Assembly (NCBI RefSeq): GCF_000482365.1
Contig: NZ_AXVC01000024.1
Coordinates: 1 to 64,000, forward strand
Direction: 5' to 3'
Source: Porphyromonas uenonis DSM 23387 = JCM 13868
GTDB taxonomy: Bacteria > Bacteroidota > Bacteroidia > Bacteroidales > Porphyromonadaceae
DNA: 64,000 nt
Below are positions 24,929-34,135 of this stretch, one piece after another. How positions within the stretch are numbered: the first letter of the stretch is position 1; the number at the start of each line of letters is the position of its first letter. Under the pieces are notes generated by a model. It saw only the letters and a list, made by a program, of their open reading frames with translations. It did no database searches and was not told the DNA's origin. A program made the translations under genes and the position numbers.

Positions 24929-26515
24929 ATGTCCACCCCTTTAGAAAAAGAAATAAGCAGTCGTCGCACCTTTGCCGTCATAGCGCACCCAGATGCTGGT
25001 AAAACAACCCTCACCGAGAAGCTACTCCTCTACGGAGGCGCCATCCACGTAGCTGGCGCCGTCAAGAGTAACAAGATCAAGAAGAGCGCCACCAGTGACT
25101 TTATGGAGATAGAGCGTCAGCGTGGTATCTCCGTGGCAACCAGTGTCATGGGCTTCAACTATAAGGACTACAAAGTCAACATCCTCGACACCCCTGGTCA
25201 CCAAGACTTCGCCGAAGATACCTACCGCACGCTCACCGCTGTGGATAGCGTCATCATCGTCATCGACCATGCCAAGGGCGTCGAGCAGCAGACCCGTCGC
25301 CTCATGGAGGTGTGCCGTATGCGCCACACGCCCGTCATCGTTTTCATCAACAAGCTAGACCGCGAGGGACTAGACCCCTTCGACCTCCTCGATGAAGTTG
25401 AGCAAGAGCTCGGCGTCGTGACCACACCGATGGTTTGGCCTATAGGCATGGGCGACCGCTTCAAGGGCGTGTACAACATCTTCGACCACGAGCTCAACCT
25501 CTTTACGCCCAATAAGCAGCACGTCGTCGAGGACCTCCACCATATCGAAAGCCTCGACTCGCCAGACCTCGTCCAGCATATCGGAGCTGCCGCTGCCGAG
25601 CGACTCGCCGAGGAGGTCGAGATGGTCGAAGGCGTCTACCCCAAGTTCGACCACGACGCTTATCTTGCTGGTGATCAGGCACCCGTCTTCTTCGGCTCAG
25701 CGCTCAATACCTTTGGTGTGCGCGAGCTACTAGACACCTTCGTGCGTATCGCACCCTCGCCCCAGCCCGTACAGGCCGAGGAGCGTCAGGTGAGTCCTTA
25801 CGAAGAGAGCTTTACCGGCTTCGTCTTCAAGATCCACGCCAATATGGATCCCAACCACCGCAGCTGTATCGCCTTCGTCAAGGTCTGCTCAGGGCGCTTC
25901 GAGCGCAATGCTTACTACCGTCACACACGCCTCGACAAGCAGGTCCGCTTCTCCTCCCCCACCGCCTTTATGGCCAACAAGAAAGAGGTCATCGACGACG
26001 CCTATGCAGGCGACATCGTAGGACTCCCCGACACGGGTCTATTTCGCATCGGCGACACCCTCACTTCAGGCGAAATGCTACACTTCAAGGGGCTGCCAAG
26101 CTTTAGTCCTGAGTTCTTCAAGTATATCGAAAATGCGGACCCGATGAAGCAGAAGCAACTCATCAAGGGTACCGACCAGCTGATGGGCGAAGGCGTAGCG
26201 CAGCTCTTTGTCAATCAGTTCAACGGCAGACGCATCATCGGTACCGTCGGTCAACTTCAGTTCGAAGTGATCCAGTATCGACTGCTCCACGAGTATGGCG
26301 CCGAGTGTCGCTGGGAGCCGCTGCACCTCTACAAAGCGTGCTGGATCGAGAGCGATGATGCCGAGGAGCTGGCCAACTTCAAGCGTCGCAAAGCTCAGTA
26401 TATGGCACTAGACAACGCCGGTCGAGACGTCTACCTAGCGGAGAGCAGCTACATCCTGCAGATGGCACAGCAAGACTTCCCGCACATCCGCTTCCACTTC
26501 ACCAGCGAGTTCTGA
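24929..26515 (+). CDS. prfC: Peptide chain release factor 3
   Basis: This 528-aa translational GTPase recycles RF1/RF2 from the ribosome. GTPase motifs are AHPDAGKTTLTEKLL (G1), QRGISVATSVM (G2), DTPGHQDF (G3) and INKLDRE (G4), followed by the EF-G-like domains 2 and 3. The frame is open from 24875, but ATG 24929 (MSTPLEKEISSRRTF) gives the family N-terminus and avoids overlap with the DegT-like gene. Spacing to that gene is 10 bp. Confidence 0.96.
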   Translation: MSTPLEKEISSRRTFAVIAHPDAGKTTLTEKLLLYGGAIHVAGAVKSNKIKKSATSDFMEIERQRGISVATSVMGFNYKDYKVNILDTPGHQDFAEDTYRTLTAVDSVIIVIDHAKGVEQQTRRLMEVCRMRHTPVIVFINKLDREGLDPFDLLDEVEQELGVVTTPMVWPIGMGDRFKGVYNIFDHELNLFTPNKQHVVEDLHHIESLDSPDLVQHIGAAAAERLAEEVEMVEGVYPKFDHDAYLAGDQAPVFFGSALNTFGVRELLDTFVRIAPSPQPVQAEERQVSPYEESFTGFVFKIHANMDPNHRSCIAFVKVCSGRFERNAYYRHTRLDKQVRFSSPTAFMANKKEVIDDAYAGDIVGLPDTGLFRIGDTLTSGEMLHFKGLPSFSPEFFKYIENADPMKQKQLIKGTDQLMGEGVAQLFVNQFNGRRIIGTVGQLQFEVIQYRLLHEYGAECRWEPLHLYKACWIESDDAEELANFKRRKAQYMALDNAGRDVYLAESSYILQMAQQDFPHIRFHFTSEF

Positions 26516-26521
26516 TGCATT

Positions 26522-26755
26522 ATAAAAAACGAGCTCGTCTGATTTCCTACCATTCCCTAAATAGCTACCTAGGAATTTTGGAAATTCCTAGGTAGGAAAT
26601 GGCCAAATTCTTCGGACTTATTTTTTGATTCCTCCGAAGTTTCATTTGATTCCTCCGAAGTTTCATTTGATTCCTCCGAAGTATTTTTTATTTCCTAGGT
26701 AGGAATTGGAGGAATTCCTAGGTACTTATTTGGGGAATTTCTAGGTAGGAATTCC
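26522..26755. repeat. Palindrome-rich dispersed element, copy B
   Basis: This has the same architecture as copy A but inverted relative to it. The core at 26605-26690 carries three copies of the 21-bp unit GATTCCTCCGAAGTTTCATTT instead of two. It is flanked by CCTAGGTAGGAA-type palindromes. The outer segment near 26528 (ACGAGCTCGT) also matches the outer end of copy A. It lies directly after prfC. Confidence 0.85.
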
Positions 26756-26832
26756 ATTCTTCAAATGACCCGTGTACCATCTCAGTAACACCTTCCCCAA
26801 CTGTGTACTTTTTTCAGGAAGAGGACAGGAGA

Positions 26833-26915
26833 GTTCCTCCCTTGGAACTGAAAAGTTCCTCCGCTGGAACTGAAAAGTTCCTCCGCTGGAACTGAAAAGT
26901 CCTTGGAACTAAAAA
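26833..26915. repeat. 22-bp tandem repeat of hairpin units
   Basis: Three 22-bp units (GTTCCTCC-GCTGGAACTGAAAA type, at 26833, 26855 and 26877) are followed by a shortened unit. Each contains GTTCC and GGAAC arms, so each can fold. Nothing coding overlaps. There are no spacers, so it is not a CRISPR array. The rest of 26916-27033 shows no gene. Confidence 0.85.
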
Positions 26916-27033
26916 GTTCCAAGAGGGGAACTATTTTTGGAACTCGTATATACTACTAAGACAGGACGATAGGAGCGATGCTTATGATATCAGCTTCGCT
27001 CCGCTAAGTGGGGCACGACAAACTAAGTTGGAG

Positions 27034-27978
27034 CTAGAGGACGACGAGGCCGGCGAGGAGGAGCTGCAGCGTCGTGACGAGGAGGACGAGGAGCGGGAGC
27101 AGGTAGCGCCACGCATAGCGGGAGAGCTGACCCGCCCAGGGAGTGATCGGTATGATGACCAGCGGCACGGCCAGGAGAAGCGTGGAGCGCATCGTCTCTG
27201 CCTGTACCAGTGCCAGCAGGAGGACGAAGGTAGTCATCAGGAGTAGCGCTCTCTGTCGGTACCAGGTGACGACGTGACTGCCTCCACGAATGCTTTCCAG
27301 CCCGATACGCGCTATAATAAGCAGCAGGGCTATGACGCCCCACCCTATCCACTCGAATGGCGTAGCAGGGCTCAGAATGATCTGTAGCTGTGCGTAGAGG
27401 TTTAGTAGTGGCGTAGCACCTCTCCAGAGATAGAGCGTAGGCAGTACGAGCCAGAGTATCGCCATGAAGCCACAGAGATAGGCGAGGTAGGCGCGCAGGC
27501 GACGCACCTTCATCAAGGCAAGGAGCGACAAGCTCAGCGGTACGATCAGAAGCAACGGGGGGTAGAGTAGTACGGCAATGCCCATCATGAGTCCTGCGAG
27601 GGTGAGCGTCTGGCGCCGGTCAGGACGATTGTAGCAGAGCATCTGCAGGTATAGCGATATGAGCAGCACGGGGAGCGCCCAGACAGACCAGCTGAGCGTA
27701 AAGAATGTGGTCAGTGGCACCAAGAGCAATGCCTGCAGGAGCAGTAAGAGCGATCGCTGACGGGGCGTGATGAGGAGGAGCTGTATGGCTATGCGGTCTG
27801 ATAGTACTAGGGTAGCTACGAGTGCCAAGGAGTGAGAGACAAAGCCCACAAGCAGTGCTGTACTATCAAGCTCTGGAGCGAGCAAGTACCACTGTATCAT
27901 GGCACAGAGTAGCCAGACGACTACCATCGTAAGGAGTGCCAGCGGTGCGGGGAGCGAACTTCTATAGCGTTGTATCAT
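27034..27978 (-). CDS. Polytopic membrane protein of unknown function
   Basis: This is a 314-aa protein made almost wholly of hydrophobic segments; I count about eight to ten. Short basic loops lie between them (YNRPDRRQ, MKVRRLRAYL), giving an inner-membrane topology. I do not recognise the family. It begins directly at the stop of the glycosyltransferase, so the two are one transcript. A role in surface-glycan handling is possible only from that neighbour. Confidence 0.7.
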   Translation of the reverse strand: MIQRYRSSLPAPLALLTMVVVWLLCAMIQWYLLAPELDSTALLVGFVSHSLALVATLVLSDRIAIQLLLITPRQRSLLLLLQALLLVPLTTFFTLSWSVWALPVLLISLYLQMLCYNRPDRRQTLTLAGLMMGIAVLLYPPLLLIVPLSLSLLALMKVRRLRAYLAYLCGFMAILWLVLPTLYLWRGATPLLNLYAQLQIILSPATPFEWIGWGVIALLLIIARIGLESIRGGSHVVTWYRQRALLLMTTFVLLLALVQAETMRSTLLLAVPLVIIPITPWAGQLSRYAWRYLLPLLVLLVTTLQLLLAGLVVL

Positions 27979-29130
27979 CTACTTATAGCGCTCAGCGATC
28001 AAACTATCTAGATAGCCATCTAGCTGCGACATGTATTGGTCGAAAGTGTAGGGCAGTAGCGAATGCCTCGTGACTCCATCACGCCGCTCCCCTATCAATT
28101 TATAGAGATGCCGCAAAGCTCGTGCTATATCCTCCGTATCTAGTGGGTTCAGCTGGTACCCCTCCCGCTCAGAACGAATGAGTGTGCAGGAGCCAGCCAC
28201 CTCGCTCACCGCTACGGGCATACCAAGCTCGAGCGCCTCGGCGACCGTCGCGCCAAAAGGTTCGTACGTACTAGGCAGTACCAGCGCATCCCCGAGGCCG
28301 TAGTGCGCATAGAGGTCTCTCCCCTGTTGCTTTCCTGCGAAGGTAATCCGCTCCTCTAGCTTGAGCATCGTAGCTTGCTGACGTAGCTCTGCGTCCATCG
28401 GTCCATCGCCCACCATCAGCAGCTGGAGGTCTAGCCCTTCGTCGATAAGTAATTTGAAAGCGTCTAGCAGGCGCGGCAAGTTCTTTACCTTATCGAGCCG
28501 CCCCACGTAGAGGATTATCGCCCGCCCGTCAGGGATAGCGTAGCGAGAGCGCAGTGCTGCGGTCTCTGCCTGCGCTAGAGCCACCTGTCGCTGCAAGTAT
28601 TGCTCATCTTGGACGATCGGCAAGTAGTGCCACTTCGATAGCTCCCCACGGCACATATCTCGGTATAGATCTTTCGCTTGCTCGTTGCAGAGTATCACCC
28701 CATCAATGCGATCTAGGAGCCAGCGCTTAGACCAAAATGATGAATCCCGCAGCGTAGCCTCAGCCATGACCATATTGTCATCGCACATAGAGACGAGACG
28801 TGGTAGGGGACGTGCGGAGCGTCCACGCAGTAGGTAGAGCATCCCCGTCAGGAGATTGAACTCGCTACAGAGGATCAAGTCATACGGCTTGCGCAAGATG
28901 CGCAGTAGCTCGGGGCGCAGATTGGGTAGGAGACGGCTCCCAGGGGCTAATAGCTTATAGTCAAACTGTATTCGCCCGCCTTGCAGTGAGAGGTTGAAGT
29001 CTTGTTCCAACGGCTGACCATACTCCAAGTATAGCTCAGCGTCGTACCGCTTCGTCAGGTGAGAGAAGAGGTCTATCCGATAGGGAGCCAGCGCTCTGTG
29101 GATGATCAGTATGCGAGGCGTGTGCTGCAT
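27979..29130 (-). CDS. Glycosyltransferase, GT4-like
   Basis: This is a 383-aa GT-B fold enzyme. The N-terminal acceptor domain begins RILIIHRALAPYRIDLFSHL. The C-terminal nucleotide-sugar domain has LYVGRLDKVKNLPRLLDAF and the E-x7-E motif in STYEPFGATVAEALELGMPV. The donor and acceptor sugars cannot be read from sequence. It lies 15 bp after the S4 protein and directly before the membrane protein. Confidence 0.9.
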   Translation of the reverse strand: MQHTPRILIIHRALAPYRIDLFSHLTKRYDAELYLEYGQPLEQDFNLSLQGGRIQFDYKLLAPGSRLLPNLRPELLRILRKPYDLILCSEFNLLTGMLYLLRGRSARPLPRLVSMCDDNMVMAEATLRDSSFWSKRWLLDRIDGVILCNEQAKDLYRDMCRGELSKWHYLPIVQDEQYLQRQVALAQAETAALRSRYAIPDGRAIILYVGRLDKVKNLPRLLDAFKLLIDEGLDLQLLMVGDGPMDAELRQQATMLKLEERITFAGKQQGRDLYAHYGLGDALVLPSTYEPFGATVAEALELGMPVAVSEVAGSCTLIRSEREGYQLNPLDTEDIARALRHLYKLIGERRDGVTRHSLLPYTFDQYMSQLDGYLDSLIAERYK

Positions 29131-29145
29131 CTTGTCCTAAGGAGC

Positions 29146-29646
29146 TTACCAGTTGTCCCAGTCGAGGAGATCTGATGAGGGATTGTCTTGCTCCTCATCA
29201 TAGTCGAGAGACTCATCATAGTCCAGAGGCTCATCGCTCCAATCCTCTAAGGGTTCTGTCTCGACGACAGGCGCCTGGAGAAACTGCTCTAGATCACGTC
29301 GCTCACGCTTGGTCGGTCTGCCGAGCCCTTGAGCTCGATCCACATAGCCCGACATGCGCTTGAGCTCCAGTAGCTCATATTGCTCAGGTGGCGTCACATT
29401 GAGGATATACTCAGGGACGAGCTTGGCACCCATACGGTTGGCTGTGGTCTGTAGCACCTTAAAGGATAGCGTCACCGGAGGCTTGCGCACCGATATGATG
29501 TCGCCCATCATGACCATCTTGGCGGGCTTGGCGGTCACATCATTGATCGCCACACGACCTTTCCGACAGGCGTCCTGAGCTATGGAGCGCGTCTTGAAGA
29601 GGCGCACCGCCCAGAGGAAGCTATCGATCCGTACAGGTCTGCTCAT
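29146..29646 (-). CDS. S4-domain RNA-binding protein (Hsp15-like)
   Basis: This is a 166-aa protein. Residues 1-60 are an S4 RNA-binding domain (VRIDSFLWAVRLFKTRSIAQ, GRVAINDVTAKPAKMV), as in Hsp15, which rescues stalled 50S-nascent-chain complexes. A basic middle (GRPTKRERRDLEQF) is followed by an acidic tail rich in Asp/Glu/Tyr repeats (EPLDYDESLDYDEEQD). It lies 7 bp after pth, a plausible ribosome-rescue pairing. Confidence 0.9.
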   Translation of the reverse strand: MSRPVRIDSFLWAVRLFKTRSIAQDACRKGRVAINDVTAKPAKMVMMGDIISVRKPPVTLSFKVLQTTANRMGAKLVPEYILNVTPPEQYELLELKRMSGYVDRAQGLGRPTKRERRDLEQFLQAPVVETEPLEDWSDEPLDYDESLDYDEEQDNPSSDLLDWDNW

Positions 29647-29653
29647 AGCTTGA

Positions 29654-30214
29654 CTAGTTAAAGCTATTCATCGTCCGCTCCACACCTATCAGGCAGAAGC
29701 TCTGAATCATCTCATCGGTACGCTCTAGGAGGCGAGGCATGTCGGCCAGCTCCCCCTCGGGAAACTGCGCCAGCACATACTCTATCTGCTTACCCCTCGG
29801 GTAGTCATGTCCTATGCCAAAGCGTAGTCGTGGATAGCGATCCGTGCCGAGTAGCTCGGTGATATGCTTGAGACCATTGTGCCCGCCTGCACTACCGCCC
29901 GGCTTCATACGAAGCGTGCCGAAGGGGAGTGCCAGATCATCGAGACAGATGAGTATGTTTTCTATCGGCAAGCCTAGCTCCCGCATCCAGTAGCGCACAG
30001 CTGTGCCACTAAGGTTCATATAGGTAGATGGCTTGAGGAGCGTCAGCTGGACATTCTTAATGCGTCCCGAGGCTATCTCCCCATGGCGAGCCGTAGACCA
30101 GGTCCATCCCTGCTGGTCAGCAAGATGGCTCACCATACGGAAGCCTATGTTGTGTCTCGTGCCACGATACTCCTCTGTAGGATTACCGAGCCCGACGATT
30201 AGATATTGATTCAT
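29654..30214 (-). CDS. pth: Peptidyl-tRNA hydrolase
   Basis: This 186-aa enzyme releases tRNA from peptidyl-tRNA that has fallen off the ribosome. Motifs are IVGLGNPTEEYRGTRHNIGF with the catalytic His, the TYMNLSG substrate segment, and LDDLALPFGTLRMKPGGSAG with the conserved Asp. Length is typical. It lies between the NlpC/P60 gene and the S4 gene on the same strand. Confidence 0.97.
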   Translation of the reverse strand: MNQYLIVGLGNPTEEYRGTRHNIGFRMVSHLADQQGWTWSTARHGEIASGRIKNVQLTLLKPSTYMNLSGTAVRYWMRELGLPIENILICLDDLALPFGTLRMKPGGSAGGHNGLKHITELLGTDRYPRLRFGIGHDYPRGKQIEYVLAQFPEGELADMPRLLERTDEMIQSFCLIGVERTMNSFN

Positions 30215-30268
30215 ATTGCGATAGATATCAATGAGCGCGAGACCGCATCGCTCAGTCTCACAGAGAGC

Positions 30269-30982
30269 CTATCTGCGCCACTGCATAGGGCCACCTACAG
30301 GTATCTCTGGTAGGAGGCTCTCGCGGTCTATATCTACGGGATTGATATTATGGTTAGGCGCAATGGGTGAGAGCTTTGGCTCGGGCACCATAACCGACCC
30401 CTCCTCGATCAGCTTATTCATCTCAGGCACACGCCCAGCACTGAGATAGCGACTAGAGAAGTAGGCACTACGTCCGAGCCGCTCGATGATGATACCACGG
30501 CTATTGGTACTGTGCATCATGACAAGATCGCCATCGACGACATCGATAACCATCGCCACATGACCCACACGACCGCTACCACGATTACGCCCTGTGAAGA
30601 AGAGCAAGTCTCCTGGTAGTACATCCTCCTTCTTAACTGGCTTGACATATTTAGCCTGTGTAGCAGAGCCACGTGGCACCGTGATGCCATATCGTGAGTA
30701 GACGTATGATACGAAGCCCGAGCAGTCCATCCGCCAGGGCAAATTGCCTCTATAGCCGTACGGCTTACCTAGTAGTTCTTTGCCTGTGTCGATCAAGTCA
30801 GCGACCAGTTCATCGTGAGCCGTCTGAGCCTTGCTCCCCACCACACGCTGTATGGGAGGGCGCTTCAGTATAGGGCGCTTAGAGGTCGTACCGCTGGGAC
30901 TCTTGGCTGCGCATTGACTTAGGAACAATGCGAGCAGGAAGGTGCTTAGGAGCAGTCTGATAGATCTAGGTTTATAACTCAT
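30269..30982 (-). CDS. NlpC/P60 (C40) cell-wall hydrolase lipoprotein
   Basis: This is a 237-aa protein. The signal peptide ends in a lipobox (FLSQC, Cys about residue 24), so it is probably membrane anchored. The NlpC/P60 domain shows the catalytic Cys in RMDCSGFVSYVY, His in GRVGHVAMVID, and a polar third residue near MHSTNS. Such enzymes cut peptide stems of peptidoglycan. A -7 box lies 41 bp upstream. It heads the pth-S4-GT-membrane protein run. Confidence 0.93.
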   Translation of the reverse strand: MSYKPRSIRLLLSTFLLALFLSQCAAKSPSGTTSKRPILKRPPIQRVVGSKAQTAHDELVADLIDTGKELLGKPYGYRGNLPWRMDCSGFVSYVYSRYGITVPRGSATQAKYVKPVKKEDVLPGDLLFFTGRNRGSGRVGHVAMVIDVVDGDLVMMHSTNSRGIIIERLGRSAYFSSRYLSAGRVPEMNKLIEEGSVMVPEPKLSPIAPNHNINPVDIDRESLLPEIPVGGPMQWRR

Positions 30983-31023
30983 CCAGTATGTTTTTGTAGC
31001 TACGGATAGCTATACATTCGGGA

Positions 31024-31031
31024 CAAAGGTA
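31024..31031 (-). promoter_or_regulatory. -7 box of the nlpC/P60 operon
   Basis: CAAAGGTA on the plus strand reads TACCTTTG on the minus strand, 41 bp upstream of the start codon. Confidence 0.5.
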
Positions 31032-31085
31032 CTAATTTCCCCCAGCAAAAACAAATGAGCCGTTACCAATCGCCCGCGAAATCTC

Positions 31086-31122
31086 ACGAGGAGACTGTTG
31101 ACTTTTGCAACAGTCTCACGAG
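31086..31122. mobile_element. 27-bp solo palindrome flanked by 5-bp direct repeats
   Basis: GAGACTGTTG (31091-31100) and CAACAGTCTC (31108-31117) form a perfect 10-bp stem with a 7-nt loop. ACGAG lies immediately on both sides (31086-31090 and 31118-31122). The 27 bp differ at one base from the right-hand end of the MITE at 53593-53767. It looks like a mini-insertion or deletion relic of that element. Confidence 0.65.
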
Positions 31123-31146
31123 GTAATGGCCATTTTCTCGGTGGAA

Positions 31147-31193
31147 AACGAAAAGGCACCACCGAGGAATTGTTCGATTTCCTCGATGGTGCC
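31147..31193 (-). terminator. Terminator downstream of the LRR gene
   Basis: A long stem (GGCACCACCGAGGAA with TTCCTCGATGGTGCC, one mismatch) spans 31155-31193. On the minus strand it is followed by TTTTCGTTTT. Confidence 0.8.
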
Positions 31194-31246
31194 CTCTAGA
31201 GAGCTAGTGCCTATGGTGCGACTGGCACGATAGGCGGTGCGGGATG

Positions 31247-32908
31247 TTACCTCTTGACAAACTTGTAGGTGGCGTCTCCTAGCTGTACGATGTAAGCGCC
31301 TTGAGGCAGATAGCCTACGTAGATTGAGCTGTCCTCATGGTCGTACACTTCGCTCATAACCTCCTCGCCTAGCAGATTATAAACTTTGAGCATAGTAGCG
31401 GGAAGCTCCTCAGCGAGACGAATATGGAGGCACTGATCCAGGACGCTGTAGTAGACTGCTGTCTTAGCCTTGACTGGTTGCGCTACGGGGTATGGCTGTG
31501 GGTCACCTGCATTACCAGTCATAAGCACCCATCCCTTGCCGGTTGCTATATTTACTTGATCGTCTGTGATGATGTTCTTCTCATCGACCTCCATAGTGTC
31601 AATGGCGATGAATCGACCAGCTGCGAGGAAGCTTGCATCCAGTAGCTCGAACTTAGGGATAGACTCCACAATCACCTGCATAGCTGGCTCAGCGATTTCG
31701 TTGACAGAGATGTCAGCGTACTGAAGCTCCTTACAAGCTGAGAAGTCTAGCTTGGTAAGTTTGTTCTCAAAGGCGATGAAGTCTCGTAGCTTGGGTGTCT
31801 TCGTCAGATCTAGCTCGGTGAGCTCATTCCTCTCGCAGTAGAAGCGACGTATCATCGGATTATGAGAGAGATCTACCTTCTTAAATCCACAGCGCGCTAG
31901 ATTGATATACTCCAGCTTGGTGTTCTTCGAGAAGTCTGGATCCTTTAGCCCGCTGATGCCCTTGATGGTAAACATCTTTAGCTCGGGAAGACCCGAGAGG
32001 AAGTCAATTGAAGAGATCTTCTTGTTGTTATTGAGGTTCAGCTCCTCTAGTAGCGGATTCTTAGACAGATCTAGCGTGGTCAGCTTATTCCCCCCGAGGT
32101 GTAGCTTCTTGAGCTTAGGGTTTTTAGTGACGTCTAGTGACTCCAGTCCTATTAGGTCAGCCTTGAAGACCTCTAGATTAGGTAGCATAGAGAGATCTAC
32201 GGTCTTGAGATCATAATTCTGACTGCACTGTATGAAGGTAAGCTCGGGACACTTAGAGAGGTCTAGTGCCTGGATGTCTGTCTTCTCACAGAGAAGCTCC
32301 TTTAGCTTGGGATTGTGTGTTAGATCGAGTGTACCAAGCTTATTGCCTGAAAGCACTGCCACCTCAAGCTCTGGTAGCTGAGAGAGATCGATGGATGTGA
32401 GTTGACAAAGCTGTACGCCAAGCTGTTTGAGCTTAGGATTCTTAGAGAGGTCTAGTCTTGAGATCAGGGTTGAGTAGCAGAATAGCATCTCGAGGTTAGG
32501 CTGACCAGTTACGTCGAGCTTCTTAATGACCGTCTGGTAGCACCATAGCTCCTTGAGCGTATTGATCTTGGAGAGATCGATGGATGTGAGAGCGGTCTTA
32601 CTGAGATTGAGATAGGTGATAGGACCGTAGATCGTTGTCTTGGTTAGACTCTTGGGAAAGTTGATAATGCTCTTCTCAACTCCCTTCGGAATCTTCTCGT
32701 TGTCTTGGCACTGACCGTCACCATTGAGGTCTATCCAGCAGCCGTCTTCGGGAGCTGTGACGCGCATAAGCAGAGCGGCGTTTTCGTCTTCGGTGGTGAA
32801 GGTTAGATCAATGCTTGGCGCAGTCAGAGGTGCCTGAGCTTTCGTCTGTGTGGCTACTCCTAGCAGTGCCATAGCGAGGAGTAGGAGCAAAGTGTAGTTT
32901 TTCTTCAT
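31247..32908 (-). CDS. Secreted leucine-rich repeat protein with type IX-like C-terminal domain
   Basis: This is a 553-aa protein. A signal peptide (MKKNYTLLLLLAMALLGV, cleavage near AQA) is followed by an acidic EF-like piece (DLNGDGQCQDNEKIPKG). About fifteen LRRs of the form LDLSKNPKLKEL follow. The last 70 residues (LKVYNLLGEEVMSEVYD, then YLPQGAYIVQLGDATYKF) resemble the type IX secretion sorting domain. It is probably surface displayed or secreted; the ligand is unknown. The frame is open to 33055, but ATG 32908 starts the signal peptide. Confidence 0.9.
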   Translation of the reverse strand: MKKNYTLLLLLAMALLGVATQTKAQAPLTAPSIDLTFTTEDENAALLMRVTAPEDGCWIDLNGDGQCQDNEKIPKGVEKSIINFPKSLTKTTIYGPITYLNLSKTALTSIDLSKINTLKELWCYQTVIKKLDVTGQPNLEMLFCYSTLISRLDLSKNPKLKQLGVQLCQLTSIDLSQLPELEVAVLSGNKLGTLDLTHNPKLKELLCEKTDIQALDLSKCPELTFIQCSQNYDLKTVDLSMLPNLEVFKADLIGLESLDVTKNPKLKKLHLGGNKLTTLDLSKNPLLEELNLNNNKKISSIDFLSGLPELKMFTIKGISGLKDPDFSKNTKLEYINLARCGFKKVDLSHNPMIRRFYCERNELTELDLTKTPKLRDFIAFENKLTKLDFSACKELQYADISVNEIAEPAMQVIVESIPKFELLDASFLAAGRFIAIDTMEVDEKNIITDDQVNIATGKGWVLMTGNAGDPQPYPVAQPVKAKTAVYYSVLDQCLHIRLAEELPATMLKVYNLLGEEVMSEVYDHEDSSIYVGYLPQGAYIVQLGDATYKFVKR

Positions 32909-32955
32909 ATGATTATAGTGTCTGTAGTAATTAGTCTGTATCAGAGTTAGCCTTC

Positions 32956-32963
32956 CAAAGATA
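32956..32963 (-). promoter_or_regulatory. -7 box of the LRR gene
   Basis: CAAAGATA reads TATCTTTG on the minus strand (TAnnTTTG), 47 bp upstream of ATG 32908. It supports the shorter start. Confidence 0.5.
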
Positions 32964-33002
32964 CAAAAAGAAAGTGGGATAGAAACTCTTAAGCCTCGGC
33001 GG

Positions 33003-34118
33003 CTAGGCGCGCTTGCGGTAGGTGAGGATGGCGGCGGTGGCGTTGACCACGGCAAAGACGGAGAGCGCCGTCAGCTCGCGCCACAGCTCGGTGAAGCCGA
33101 CTGGCTTGAGGTAGTAGGTGCGCATCAGGATACTGTAGTGCGTGAAGGGGTGCGACACGGCCAGGGCGCGTGCCCACGACGGCATTCCCTCAATCGGTGT
33201 GAAGAGCCCGCCGAGCAGGATGAAGAACATCAAGACGAAGAAGAAGGAAAACATCGCCTGCTGCTGTGTATGCGCAAAGTTGGTGATAAAGAGTCCGAGC
33301 CCACTCATAGCGAGGACGTAAAGCATGGTGCCGACGATCATCATCCCGACATTGCCTTGAGGCCACAAGCCGTACAGCAGTCCGACGATAGGGTGCGCTA
33401 GGAAGACCATGAATATCGATATGACGATATAGGGGAGCGCCTTGGAGAGCATGAAGATGAGCGGGTGGATCGGCGTGACGTTCATCTGCTCGATGGTGCC
33501 GACCTCCTTCTCCTGCACCATATTAAGCGCTGGGAGGATGAATGCGGTCATCGTAATGAGCATGGCGACGAGGCCTGGGATGATGTAGTTCTTGTAGTTT
33601 ATCTGAGGATTGTAGCGATTGACCTCGACGATGCGGATCGGTATGGTGGCTAGCTCCTCTATTCCCGTTGACTCGTTGAGCTGGGTGACGAACTGCTGTA
33701 CGATCTGCTGCGTGTAGCCTCCTGCGACGGCACCTTTTGTAGCGTTAAAGGCGTTGATCCTTGCCTCGATCTGAGACTTTTGATAGCGCATGAGCTGCTC
33801 CTCAAAGCGTGGCGGGATGGTGATGATGAGATCCGCCTGACCGTCCTCTATGAGTTTCATACCTTCCTGAAGGGTGGGGGGAAGCTTTCCCTGCCAAGCA
33901 TTGACAAAGTAACCCGAGCTGAAGAACTGCTCTTGCAACCTCTGCGACAGCGACGTGTGGTCGTGGTCGATGACGACGGTCTGGAGGTTCTTGATATCCG
34001 TAGTCGTGGCAAAGGGGAGGAGCATCAAGACGACGATAGGGTACATGACGACCATCCCGAGTAGCAACCTATTGCGGAGGAGGTTGTATATCTCTTTGCG
34101 TATGAGAGCTAGTAGCAT
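33003..34118 (-). CDS. ABC-2 type transporter permease
   Basis: This is a 371-aa permease of the YhhJ/YbhR type: one N-terminal span (LLLGMVVMYPIVVLMLLPF), a large periplasmic domain (about residues 40-170), then five spans near 180-365. The inner-membrane motif EKEVGTIEQMNVTPIHPLIFM is typical of drug or lipid exporters of this class. It starts 17 bp after the second permease gene. No ATPase or membrane-fusion gene adjoins them. Confidence 0.9.
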   Translation of the reverse strand: MLLALIRKEIYNLLRNRLLLGMVVMYPIVVLMLLPFATTTDIKNLQTVVIDHDHTSLSQRLQEQFFSSGYFVNAWQGKLPPTLQEGMKLIEDGQADLIITIPPRFEEQLMRYQKSQIEARINAFNATKGAVAGGYTQQIVQQFVTQLNESTGIEELATIPIRIVEVNRYNPQINYKNYIIPGLVAMLITMTAFILPALNMVQEKEVGTIEQMNVTPIHPLIFMLSKALPYIVISIFMVFLAHPIVGLLYGLWPQGNVGMMIVGTMLYVLAMSGLGLFITNFAHTQQQAMFSFFFVLMFFILLGGLFTPIEGMPSWARALAVSHPFTHYSILMRTYYLKPVGFTELWRELTALSVFAVVNATAAILTYRKRA

Positions 34119-34135
34119 AGGATATCAGGGAGGGT

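Noticed and set aside
26833-26915. CRISPR array
   Set aside because: The units are contiguous with no unique spacers, and there are no cas genes.
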